Part shown: piece after piece, positions 1-5,101 of the stretch
Layout of the letters: each line of letters begins with the position of its first letter
How positions within the stretch are numbered: the first letter of the stretch is position 1
Made by a program: the position numbers and the translations under genes
Notes under the pieces: generated by a model
Told to the model about the DNA's origin: nothing
The model's input: only the letters and a program-made list of their open reading frames with translations
Databases searched by the model: none
From: an uncultured Elusimicrobia bacterium
GTDB taxonomy: Bacteria > Elusimicrobiota > Elusimicrobia > Elusimicrobiales > Elusimicrobiaceae
DNA: 5,101 nt
Direction of reading: 5' to 3'
Assembly: GCA_947164805.1 (NCBI GenBank)
Contig: CAMUXX010000078.1
Span: 1 to 5,101 of the forward strand

Positions 1-205
1 CCACGATGGTGCGGCTGTTCTCCACGGGGTAGCCGATCTTGGCGTAGCCCACGCCCTGCTCCTCCATGAAGTCCTTGAACTCCTGCTTGTACTCGTCGCT
101 CACCTCGATGATGACACCGGGATTCTCGGCGAACAGCGCCTTCACGACGTCGCCGTCCTTGCAGATGTCGTGCAGGTTGATGTGCATACCCCCCTTCGTG
201 TTGGC
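1..205 (-). CDS. purL: Phosphoribosylformylglycinamidine synthase (PurL), internal fragment
   Basis: PurL (FGAM synthase) converts FGAR, glutamine and ATP to FGAM in purine biosynthesis. Read on the minus strand, about 68 codons give a continuous peptide with ANTKGGMHINLHD, then VVKALFAENPGV, then QGVGYAKIGYPVE. From memory this resembles the late AIRS/PurM-like part of the single-chain PurL of Bacteroidota (pattern FAN-x-x-GG, LFAENPG, GxxxAxIGxP). The large PurL family is roughly 1,200-1,300 residues, so this is only an interior slice: its C-terminal side runs off the left edge. On its N-terminal side the family resemblance stops near position 205, and the frame meets a stop codon at 239-241. 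The segment is about 61% GC with G/C-ending codons, quite unlike the rest of the window. I infer foreign origin, most likely a chimeric assembly. The family call is fairly secure; the Bacteroidota origin is less so. Confidence 0.72.
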
Positions 206-275
206 TATCTTTGATATCACGCCATAATTTGACTGGATTTACATTAAATTTTTGTTTATTCTGGCTTTCATCTTT

Positions 276-300
276 CATATATATAATTATATAATGATAT
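276..300 (+). promoter_or_regulatory. Candidate promoter region with two TATAAT hexamers
   Basis: Exact TATAAT hexamers occur at 282-287 and 290-295 inside a run of alternating A and T. No good -35 hexamer lies 16-18 bases upstream of either, and matches to TATAAT are common by chance in DNA this AT-rich. If the second is used, transcription would begin near 302 and the inverted repeat at 327-346 would lie in the leader of the gene at 391. A weaker alternative -10, TATTAT, lies at 364-369. Confidence 0.3.
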
Positions 301-326
301 ACATTACTTTGTCAAATACATCAGAG

Positions 327-346
327 GACCTACATCATAATAGGTC
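327..346 (+). repeat. Perfect inverted repeat, 6-bp arms, 8-base loop, followed by TTTT
   Basis: GACCTA (327-332) and TAGGTC (341-346) are exact reverse complements separated by CATCATAA. They are followed directly by four T (347-350), which could extend the stem by pairing with AGAG at 323-326 using two G-U pairs. In RNA read rightward this is a small hairpin with a short U run, resembling a weak terminator or attenuator. In DNA it could equally be an operator. It sits 45 bases upstream of the ATG at 391. Function is inferred only from structure and position. Confidence 0.45.
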
Positions 347-390
347 TTTTGGCCCTTGAAAAGTATTATTAAGCCCCGTAAAATTATGTT

Positions 391-1617
391 ATGAGGACAC
401 TAAAACTTTTTATAATTTTGTTTTTGATATCGGCTAATACTTTATGTGCACAAAACATAGGGCAGCGGAGTTCTGCCGCGCAAGACGAACAATGCCCCAC
501 ACTATCACAAGAGGAAATTGAGGAAATAAATAAAAACATACAAAATATTTTAGCCGAAAATTTTGCACAGAAAGCCGGTCTTCCTTTGGAATCAGAACAG
601 GCAAAACCTCAAGTTTATGATGACTGGTGGGCAACTTCCATTTTTACAAACGATCCCAAAGTAAAATTCGCTTTAATAGAAAAATATAATGCTTATAACG
701 AAATACGATATAATCAAAACTGGAAAAATTCCCCCTATGCAAATTTCACCCCTGAACAGATAAGCGAAAAATTAAATACTTTATTTAATAAAGCTTATAC
801 AGAAATGAAGGCAAACCCTTTCTATAGGAACAATAATTTCGCTGCAAATTGCGGGCAAGCCGGCCTTATTTTAACTGATTTTGCTGCGTTTTTAATACTT
901 CAAGAAATTGCTATGGCAGCACTTCCTGCAGCTACAACTGTTACAGAATTTAGTGCGATATCAGGTTTTGCTTGGGATTTTGGCCCTTTATTCGGTACCC
1001 CAGCATTCTTACAACAAACAAGTACTCTCGGCCGTATTGGCAGTGTCGGTGTAGGTTTTGGGGCTTCTATGAGTGTTTTAGATAGTTTCCACTCTTTTAT
1101 AAATTATCTTCGCGGCATTCCGGAAGAAGACCAAACCGCATTAGGTGCACAAAAAGATTTACATATTGCTTTAAAACATGATTTTGATTTAGCCGAACAA
1201 ATAAAGGAAATACAGGCAAATAAAGATTTAAACCCCACACAAAAACGCGAACGCATTGATACAAGAGATAAAGAAGCAATAATAAAAATTTATGCCTTGG
1301 AATATATCAATACTTATCTAATTTATGCGGAAAAGCCTGAAAAATATTTATGGGCCTTGCTTGATTTGACTACTCTTCTTCAAAGCAGGGGTACAATAAC
1401 TTTTGAAACCAACCACGGAAAAACAATAGAAGTTAAGGCTACACCCCGTCTTATAGACAGAACACCTGAAATGGAAAATACATTAGAGAAAATAATGCAA
1501 GATTTTATATACGGTTTCAAAATCCCTTCTTACGGGAAACGCTTAAAAGAAAAAGTAGAAAAACGCGCCCTAAAAAATATTGAAAATGCAGAATTTAATT
1601 TCGAAGGTAATTTTTAA
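391..1617 (+). CDS. Exported protein of unknown function with a hydrophobic, Gly-rich core
   Basis: I do not recognise this 408-residue protein. Residues 1-20 form a typical signal peptide: basic start (MRTLK), hydrophobic stretch (LFIILFLIS), and probable signal peptidase I cleavage after Ala20 (LCA|QN). The mature part begins with a polar, acidic and helix-prone region (about 30-60). An aromatic-rich region follows (76-150, including DDWW and several Tyr/Asn). Next come a hydrophobic segment (about 156-182) and a Gly-rich one (about 213-232, with GRIGSVGVGFGAS). The C-terminal half is charged and mostly helix-like (about 245-408). The mature chain has only two cysteines, Cys35 and Cys154, which could form a disulfide if the protein is periplasmic. 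The frame has a stop at 379-381, so the ATG at 391 is the first available; no Shine-Dalgarno is visible before it. Codon use matches the other AT-rich genes. It converges on dacB, with one base between the stop codons. The two hydrophobic segments suggest membrane contact, but this is inference. Confidence 0.85.
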   Translation: MRTLKLFIILFLISANTLCAQNIGQRSSAAQDEQCPTLSQEEIEEINKNIQNILAENFAQKAGLPLESEQAKPQVYDDWWATSIFTNDPKVKFALIEKYNAYNEIRYNQNWKNSPYANFTPEQISEKLNTLFNKAYTEMKANPFYRNNNFAANCGQAGLILTDFAAFLILQEIAMAALPAATTVTEFSAISGFAWDFGPLFGTPAFLQQTSTLGRIGSVGVGFGASMSVLDSFHSFINYLRGIPEEDQTALGAQKDLHIALKHDFDLAEQIKEIQANKDLNPTQKRERIDTRDKEAIIKIYALEYINTYLIYAEKPEKYLWALLDLTTLLQSRGTITFETNHGKTIEVKATPRLIDRTPEMENTLEKIMQDFIYGFKIPSYGKRLKEKVEKRALKNIENAEFNFEGNF

Positions 1618-1627
1618 ATTATTTTTT
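1604..1627 (+). terminator. Weak possible terminator overlapping the stop codon of the exported-protein gene
   Basis: TAATT (1608-1612) and AATTA (1617-1621) can pair around a TTTA loop, and six T follow (1622-1627). Upstream A and G bases at 1604-1607 could extend the stem into the T run. The stem is all A-T at its core, so it would be unstable. No better terminator is visible for either of the two convergent genes. Confidence 0.22.
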
Positions 1628-3073
1628 ACAATCAGCCAAATAAGTTAAAAATTTATCTTGCAGAACAGTAAGGTCTTTCCCCTTGGCTTTGGAATTATTT
1701 ATGAAGAAACAAAATACAATATCTTTGCCGTTTTTGTCTTTAATATAACCGGCAATAGTGCGCGCGCGGTCTAATAACCCTGTCTTTAAAAGTGTTTTAC
1801 CGGCAAAAGATTTTTTTGAAACCCGTCCGCCAAAGAAACCTTTTTCATCATTATTACCTGCTATAACCAAACTGTCTTTAAAATCTTTTGCGTAAGGTTT
1901 TGTTAAAATATTTTCAAGCAAAGTTACGGTTGCTTTACATGAAACATTACTTGAATAAGATAAACCACTTGCATCATAAATATCAAAATCTTCTTCCGAA
2001 ACCCCAATATTTTTTAAAGCATTTTTCATTTTTTCAAGTCCGTCTTTAGCAGAACCCTCGCCACCGCTGTAAGCACTCATATCACGAAGTAAAACCTCGG
2101 CATACAAATTATCACTCTTTTTATTTGTATGCTTTACAAGTTCTTTAACCGTTGGGGAAATATGTGTAAAAAGCAAAACTTTGCCGGAATAATTTTCCCC
2201 CTTCTTTACTGCCGCTTTACCGGCAACTTTAATACCGGCATCTTGCAAAGATTCCAAAAAACTTTCCGCCGCAAATTGTGCCGGGTTTGGCAAGGCGCCA
2301 TAAATTTCATTTTGCTTTTCTGATATCGGCAAAACACCGTTTAAATTTATGATATTGCTTGCAGGCTCAAAAGTAGCGTAAACATCTTCCCTGTTAACTT
2401 CCGGGGAAACGTAAACTTCGCTTTTAAACTCAAGGCCCTGTATTTGCGGTTCGGTAAATATGGGCATAATATTTTTTTGGTCTGCTTTTACCGGCGGAAA
2501 AACGATTTTATATTTATTACTTGCAATACTTAAAGCATCCGCTTTAGGGGCAAAATAATTGCCTATATTTTTAAAACTTGCGCGCCACGGTAACTGCATA
2601 CCGCTAAACAAAGAATTATCGGCGTAAATATTGCCTTTTATTTGTTTTATTCCTTTATCTTTAAGCGCTTTTGCCCAAGAAGAAAATAAGTCTTGATAAA
2701 ACTGATTATCTTTAAAATCTTTACTTCCGAAAGACGGGTCCCCCGCACCAAGCAAATAAATATCACCTTCCAGAGTTTTGCCTTCTATTTTACCGTCTAA
2801 ATAAACATCTGTTTCAAATGTCGTATCCGGACCCAAAATTTCCAAAGCGGAAGCAGTTGTAAACAGTTTCAAAACGCTTGCCGGAACAAGCAGCAGGTTT
2901 GCATCTTTTTTAATAATGTCTTTTCCCCCCACATATTTTGCATAGACGCTGTATACAGAATTATTTAGGGCAGGGGAATTTAAATCACGCAAAAAATTAA
3001 CCCCGCTTTCTTGTTTGGAAAACGCGTTAACGCATAAACAACTTAAAAGCAGGGTTAAAATTAAACGGCGCAT
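1619..3073 (-). CDS. dacB: D-alanyl-D-alanine carboxypeptidase/endopeptidase, PBP4 family (DacB)
   Basis: PBP4-family enzymes (peptidase family S13) are periplasmic, low-molecular-weight penicillin-binding proteins. They remove the terminal D-Ala of peptidoglycan stem peptides and can cut cross-links. The chosen start gives 484 residues, close to E. coli PBP4 (477). Residues 1-16 are a signal peptide (MRRLILTLLL...VNA). All three active-site motifs are present: SVLK (Ser66 nucleophile, Lys69), SDN (320-322) and KTG (430-432). GDPSF (111-115) and DASGLSYS (368-375) are further family landmarks. The roughly 250 residues between SxxK and SxN match the large inserted domain of PBP4. The frame is open further upstream to a TTG at 3103, but that would add ten polar residues before the signal peptide and overlap clpP by 29 bases. 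I therefore prefer the ATG at 3073, one base after the clpP stop (TAGAATG). It has no clear ribosome site of its own, which suggests translational coupling. Confidence 0.93.
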   Translation of the reverse strand: MRRLILTLLLSCLCVNAFSKQESGVNFLRDLNSPALNNSVYSVYAKYVGGKDIIKKDANLLLVPASVLKLFTTASALEILGPDTTFETDVYLDGKIEGKTLEGDIYLLGAGDPSFGSKDFKDNQFYQDLFSSWAKALKDKGIKQIKGNIYADNSLFSGMQLPWRASFKNIGNYFAPKADALSIASNKYKIVFPPVKADQKNIMPIFTEPQIQGLEFKSEVYVSPEVNREDVYATFEPASNIINLNGVLPISEKQNEIYGALPNPAQFAAESFLESLQDAGIKVAGKAAVKKGENYSGKVLLFTHISPTVKELVKHTNKKSDNLYAEVLLRDMSAYSGGEGSAKDGLEKMKNALKNIGVSEEDFDIYDASGLSYSSNVSCKATVTLLENILTKPYAKDFKDSLVIAGNNDEKGFFGGRVSKKSFAGKTLLKTGLLDRARTIAGYIKDKNGKDIVFCFFINNSKAKGKDLTVLQDKFLTYLADCKK

Positions 3074-3074
3074 T

Positions 3075-3656
3075 CTATTTTTTAAGCTGCAAGATTTCGT
3101 CAATTATTCCGTAGGCCTTAGCTTCTTCTGCAGACATGTAATAATTACGTTCACTGTCTTGCCTTATTTTATCTTTAGGTTGTCCGGTGTGATGTGCCAA
3201 AATTTCAAGCAAATGTTCTTTATTTTCGCGAAGTTCTTTTGCCTCAATTTCAATGTCGGTAACTTGACCGGATAAACCGCCCCAAATTAAAGGCTGGTGT
3301 ATCATAATTCTTGCGTGCGGAAGGGCATAGCGTTTGCCTTTGGAACCTGCGGCAAGAAGTACAGCGCCGAAACTCATGGCCTGCCCCATACAAATTGTAG
3401 TTATAGGTGCTTTGATATATTGCATGGTATCATAAATTGCAAGCCCTGCAGTTACCACACCACCCGGGGAATTAATGTATAAATTTATTGAACGGGAAGA
3501 ATCTTGCGCATCCAAATACAAAAGCTGCGCAATAATTATATTTGCGATTTCCGTACCGATTTCCCCTTGCGGACCACCGACAAAAATAATTCTATCCTGT
3601 AAAAGGCGGGAATAAATATCATAAATATTATTTTTTTCTACTATTGTAGGTATCAT
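3075..3656 (-). CDS. clpP: ATP-dependent Clp protease proteolytic subunit, ClpP family, with Asn in place of the triad Asp
   Basis: ClpP (peptidase family S14) forms a barrel of two heptameric rings that degrades proteins fed to it by ClpX, ClpA or ClpC. This copy has 193 residues. Family landmarks are DIYSRLL (13-19), INSPGG (61-66), MGQAMSFGA (90-98, nucleophile Ser95), MIHQPL (118-123, His120) and [12 protein letters not shown] (175-186). The third catalytic residue, Asp185 of the E. coli precursor in DTERD, aligns with Asn171 in DSERN. The codon is AAT (3144-3146), so it is not a translation artefact. Two further differences from E. coli: about four residues are missing between VIE and DIYSRLL (the axial loop that contacts the unfoldase), and two residues are added after HQPL. 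The ATG at 3656 has a strong AGGAGG. Genes for tig and clpX, the usual clpP neighbours, are absent here; an envelope lipoprotein precedes it and dacB follows. A specialised or second ClpP is plausible; proteolytic activity is uncertain. Confidence 0.93.
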   Translation of the reverse strand: MIPTIVEKNNIYDIYSRLLQDRIIFVGGPQGEIGTEIANIIIAQLLYLDAQDSSRSINLYINSPGGVVTAGLAIYDTMQYIKAPITTICMGQAMSFGAVLLAAGSKGKRYALPHARIMIHQPLIWGGLSGQVTDIEIEAKELRENKEHLLEILAHHTGQPKDKIRQDSERNYYMSAEEAKAYGIIDEILQLKK

Positions 3657-3660
3657 AAAA

Positions 3661-3666
3661 CCTCCT
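3661..3666 (-). promoter_or_regulatory. Strong Shine-Dalgarno for clpP overlapping the upstream stop codon
   Basis: AGGAGG lies four bases before the clpP ATG at 3656. Its first two bases are the last two of the TAG that ends the lipoprotein gene (3665-3667), so ribosomes finishing that gene stop on this site. This fixes the clpP start and suggests coupled translation. Confidence 0.85.
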
Positions 3667-4192
3667 AAAAAACTGATTTCCAGGTGCGTGTTGTAAAGCG
3701 CATGGTTATACGTCTGTTGCAGGCGCGGCCCTCAGGAGTATCAACTGCTGTTACAAGTTTTCTGCTCCCATGCCCAAAAGTTTTTATAGACTCTGATGGT
3801 ACACCGCGGGATACTAAATAATTCTTAACTGCCGAAGTTCTTGCACCGGAAAGCCAATCATTATATTCATCACTTCCCACTTGATCGGAATAACCTTCTA
3901 TAACAAGTTTTATTCTGTTATCAGTATTTAAAACTTCTGCTACTTTATCTAAAATTTCATAAGAATGATGCTTCATAACAGTACTGTCAAATTCAAATTC
4001 AATACTTGGAATATTATTGCTTTCAAACATTTCTCTTGGTGTTTGTTTTGCCCACTTTTTTTCATTTTTCTTTGTAGGGCATAAAGCACTATTAGTAAGT
4101 AATTCTTCTTTGTTATATTTATAAGGTTTATCCCTGCCCACGCATGCACCTAATAATAACAACGCAATTAAAGGAAAAATTAATTTTTTCAT
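3665..4192 (-). CDS. OmpA/Pal-type peptidoglycan-binding lipoprotein
   Basis: This 175-residue protein starts with [17 protein letters not shown], a lipoprotein signal with lipobox LGAC and lipidated Cys17. A polar linker follows to about residue 60. The rest is an OmpA C-terminal domain (about 64-168): [28 protein letters not shown], then [12 protein letters not shown] near the end. The two residues known from OmpA to hold diaminopimelate of peptidoglycan are present with the right spacing of 15: Asp103 and Arg118. The usual GHTD motif reads GYSD here. The protein probably tethers the outer membrane to the cell wall from the inner leaflet. It may be the Pal of a Tol-Pal system, but tolB is not adjacent, so a specific symbol is not justified. 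The frame extends four codons to a TTG at 4204, but GGAG at 4198-4201 lies inside that extension, five bases before the ATG at 4192; this ATG is the start. It heads the clpP-dacB group. Confidence 0.9.
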   Translation of the reverse strand: MKKLIFPLIALLLLGACVGRDKPYKYNKEELLTNSALCPTKKNEKKWAKQTPREMFESNNIPSIEFEFDSTVMKHHSYEILDKVAEVLNTDNRIKLVIEGYSDQVGSDEYNDWLSGARTSAVKNYLVSRGVPSESIKTFGHGSRKLVTAVDTPEGRACNRRITMRFTTRTWKSVF

Positions 4193-4195
4193 AAA

Positions 4196-4202
4196 CTCTC
4201 CC
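4196..4202 (-). promoter_or_regulatory. Shine-Dalgarno deciding the lipoprotein start
   Basis: GGGAGAG, with GGAG at 4198-4201, stands five bases before the ATG at 4192. The alternative TTG at 4202-4204 overlaps this site and would place it inside the coding region, so the ATG is preferred. Confidence 0.75.
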
Positions 4203-4219
4203 AAATCATAACCATAAAT

Positions 4220-4228
4220 ATTATAGCA
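4220..4228 (-). promoter_or_regulatory. Extended -10 promoter for the lipoprotein-clpP-dacB group
   Basis: TGCTATAAT on the minus strand is a perfect extended -10 element (TG-N-TATAAT) for the housekeeping sigma factor. It lies in the 42-base gap between the pyrG stop and the lipoprotein start. Transcription would begin near 4213, leaving a leader of about 20 bases that contains the ribosome site. The nearest -35-like hexamer, TTGAAA (4247-4252), is 21 bases upstream, too far to be ideal; extended -10 promoters often do without a good -35. Confidence 0.6.
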
Positions 4229-4234
4229 AAAGTT

Positions 4235-5101
4235 TTATTTTTTTGCTTTCAAAGCCGCCTTAACCAAACCGTCAAATAAAGGATGAGGGTTCATCGGACT
4301 GCTCTTAAATTCAGGGTGGAATTGTACAGCAATAAAAAACGGATGGTTTTTATATTCAACAATTTCCGGTAAAGTATTTTTATGCCAACCGGTAATATGA
4401 AGCCCAACCGCTTCCAATTTATCTGCAAAGTCTGTATTATATTCATAGCGATGGCGGTGGCGTTCTTCAATATTACTTTTCTTATACAATTTTTGTGCTA
4501 AAGAACCCTTTTCCAAGACACAAGGGTAATTACCGAGCCTCATCGTGCCACCAAGCATTTTTACTTTCTTTTGTTCTTCCATCATTGATATTACAGGATA
4601 TTTTGTTTTGGGGTTAAGTTCGGTGGAATCGGCATCACTCATGCCTGCCAAATTACGTGCCGCTTCAATAACCGTACATTGCATACCAAGGCAAATGCCA
4701 AGGAAAGGAATTTTATTCTCACGTGCATATTTTACGGTTTTAATTTTCCCCTCCACACCGCGTTTACCAAAACCGCCCGGGACAATAATACCTTGCACAC
4801 CTTTTAAAACTGCAGGGATACTGTCCGTTTGCGTATTTACATATTTAATTTTCACTTTTACGCCATTAGACATGCCTGCTAAATTTAAAGATTCGGCAAC
4901 AGATTTATATGCGTCATGCAATTCTGCATATTTACCTGCAATGGCAATAGTTATCTCTTTGCTTACCTTTGCTGCTTTTTTGACAAAGTTAAACCATTTG
5001 CCGTCATTTTTCTTCTTCGGTTTTAAACTTAAACGCTTTATAATAAGGTCAGTTAAATGTTGCTGTTCAAAATTTTCCGGGAGTAAATAAATTGAAGGAA
5101 C
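4235..5101 (-). CDS. pyrG: CTP synthase, C-terminal 288 residues (5' end outside the window)
   Basis: CTP synthase makes CTP from UTP, ATP and glutamine-derived ammonia, the last step of pyrimidine nucleotide synthesis. The window holds the end of the synthetase domain (SIYLLPENFEQQHL, fragment residues 3-16), then a Lys-rich linker (27-45). The class I glutamine amidotransferase domain follows, beginning at ITIAIAGKYAELHDAYKS. Its landmarks are VPGGFGKRG (107-115), GICLGMQ with nucleophile Cys137, GGTMRLG (184-190), ERHRHRYE (213-220) and QFHPEF with His262 and Glu264, so the Cys-His-Glu triad is complete. The family is about 535-550 residues, so roughly half the gene lies beyond the right edge. 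The reading frame is open to base 5101. A TTG at 4919-4921 could be mistaken for a start, but it encodes the Leu of AELHDAYKS in the middle of the conserved domain. Confidence 0.96.
   Translation of the reverse strand, partial: VPSIYLLPENFEQQHLTDLIIKRLSLKPKKKNDGKWFNFVKKAAKVSKEITIAIAGKYAELHDAYKSVAESLNLAGMSNGVKVKIKYVNTQTDSIPAVLKGVQGIIVPGGFGKRGVEGKIKTVKYARENKIPFLGICLGMQCTVIEAARNLAGMSDADSTELNPKTKYPVISMMEEQKKVKMLGGTMRLGNYPCVLEKGSLAQKLYKKSNIEERHRHRYEYNTDFADKLEAVGLHITGWHKNTLPEIVEYKNHPFFIAVQFHPEFKSSPMNPHPLFDGLVKAALKAKK

Larger units (their letters stand above)
206..390. other. AT-rich non-coding stretch between the PurL fragment and the next gene
   Basis: No convincing reading frame covers these 185 bases. 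They begin at the abrupt composition change near 206 and hold an AT tract with two TATAAT hexamers (282-287 and 290-295) and an inverted repeat at 327-346. No tRNA-like or riboswitch-like structure was recognised. The stretch probably carries the promoter and leader of the rightward gene that starts at 391. Confidence 0.6.

Noticed and set aside
276..300. AT repeat as a possible microsatellite or origin element
   Set aside because: The run is short and imperfect, with no DnaA-box cluster or iterons nearby. It is better read as ordinary AT-rich promoter DNA.
434..1279. Short minus-strand frames inside the exported-protein gene
   Set aside because: The plus-strand frame is much longer and has a proper signal peptide; the short frames have no recognisable features.
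2129..2323. Short plus-strand frame opposite dacB
   Set aside because: It lies within the PBP4 coding region, and its peptide resembles nothing known to me.
3015..3482. Plus-strand open frames opposite clpP and the start of dacB
   Set aside because: They are antisense to ClpP and PBP4 coding sequence with all family motifs; the peptides look like random Phe/Cys-rich translations.
4238..4262. Possible terminator at the end of pyrG (GCTTT-G-AAAGC)
   Set aside because: The palindrome would leave a one-base loop and is followed by A, not T, in the transcript direction. It overlaps pyrG codons.
4545..5090. Open frame of 181 codons on the plus strand opposite pyrG
   Set aside because: It lies wholly antisense to the conserved CTP synthase domains, has no family resemblance and no ribosome site. 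It is a by-product of the codon pattern of pyrG.
1..5101. CRISPR array, tRNA, rRNA, transposase or phage genes
   Set aside because: No repeated spacer-like units, tRNA cloverleaf, rRNA segment or mobile-element protein was seen on either strand.

Overview
The window is about 4.9 kb of AT-rich bacterial DNA (individual 60-base lines that I counted run 23-40% GC) with a short GC-rich tail at the left end (109 of 180 bases, about 61% GC, in positions 1-180). The host looks like a diderm (Gram-negative type) bacterium, because it encodes a lipobox-bearing OmpA/Pal-type lipoprotein and a periplasmic PBP4. The low GC, the tight packing and the gene set would fit a gut-associated lineage such as Elusimicrobiota. 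That placement is a low-confidence guess, since nothing in the window is diagnostic of a phylum.

Layout from left to right. Positions 1-205 encode, on the minus strand, about 68 codons from the interior of a Bacteroidota-like PurL (phosphoribosylformylglycinamidine synthase). The match and the composition both break off near 206, so this piece is most likely a chimeric contig end and not part of the host genome. Positions 206-390 are AT-rich non-coding DNA with a promoter-like AT tract and an inverted repeat (327-346). Positions 391-1617 (+) encode a 408-residue exported protein that I do not recognise. It ends one base away from the convergent stop codon of dacB.

Everything from 1619 to 5101 is on the minus strand, transcribed right to left: pyrG (CTP synthase, C-terminal 288 residues only, running off the right edge), a Pal/OmpA-type lipoprotein, a ClpP-family peptidase and dacB (PBP4). 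A clean extended -10 promoter (TGCTATAAT, 4220-4228) lies in the 42-base gap after pyrG. The next three genes are nearly contiguous: the lipoprotein stop codon overlaps the Shine-Dalgarno of clpP, and clpP and dacB are one base apart. They therefore look like one operon with two envelope genes around a ClpP.

The most interesting observation is in that ClpP. Ser95 and His120 of the triad are present, but the Asp position is Asn171 (codon AAT). The N-terminal axial loop is about four residues shorter than in E. coli ClpP, and there is a two-residue insertion before the handle region. Listeria ClpP1 also has Asn at this position and depends on a second ClpP for full activity, so this protein may be a specialised or hetero-oligomeric subunit. 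The second point of interest is the unknown exported protein with a Gly-rich hydrophobic core.
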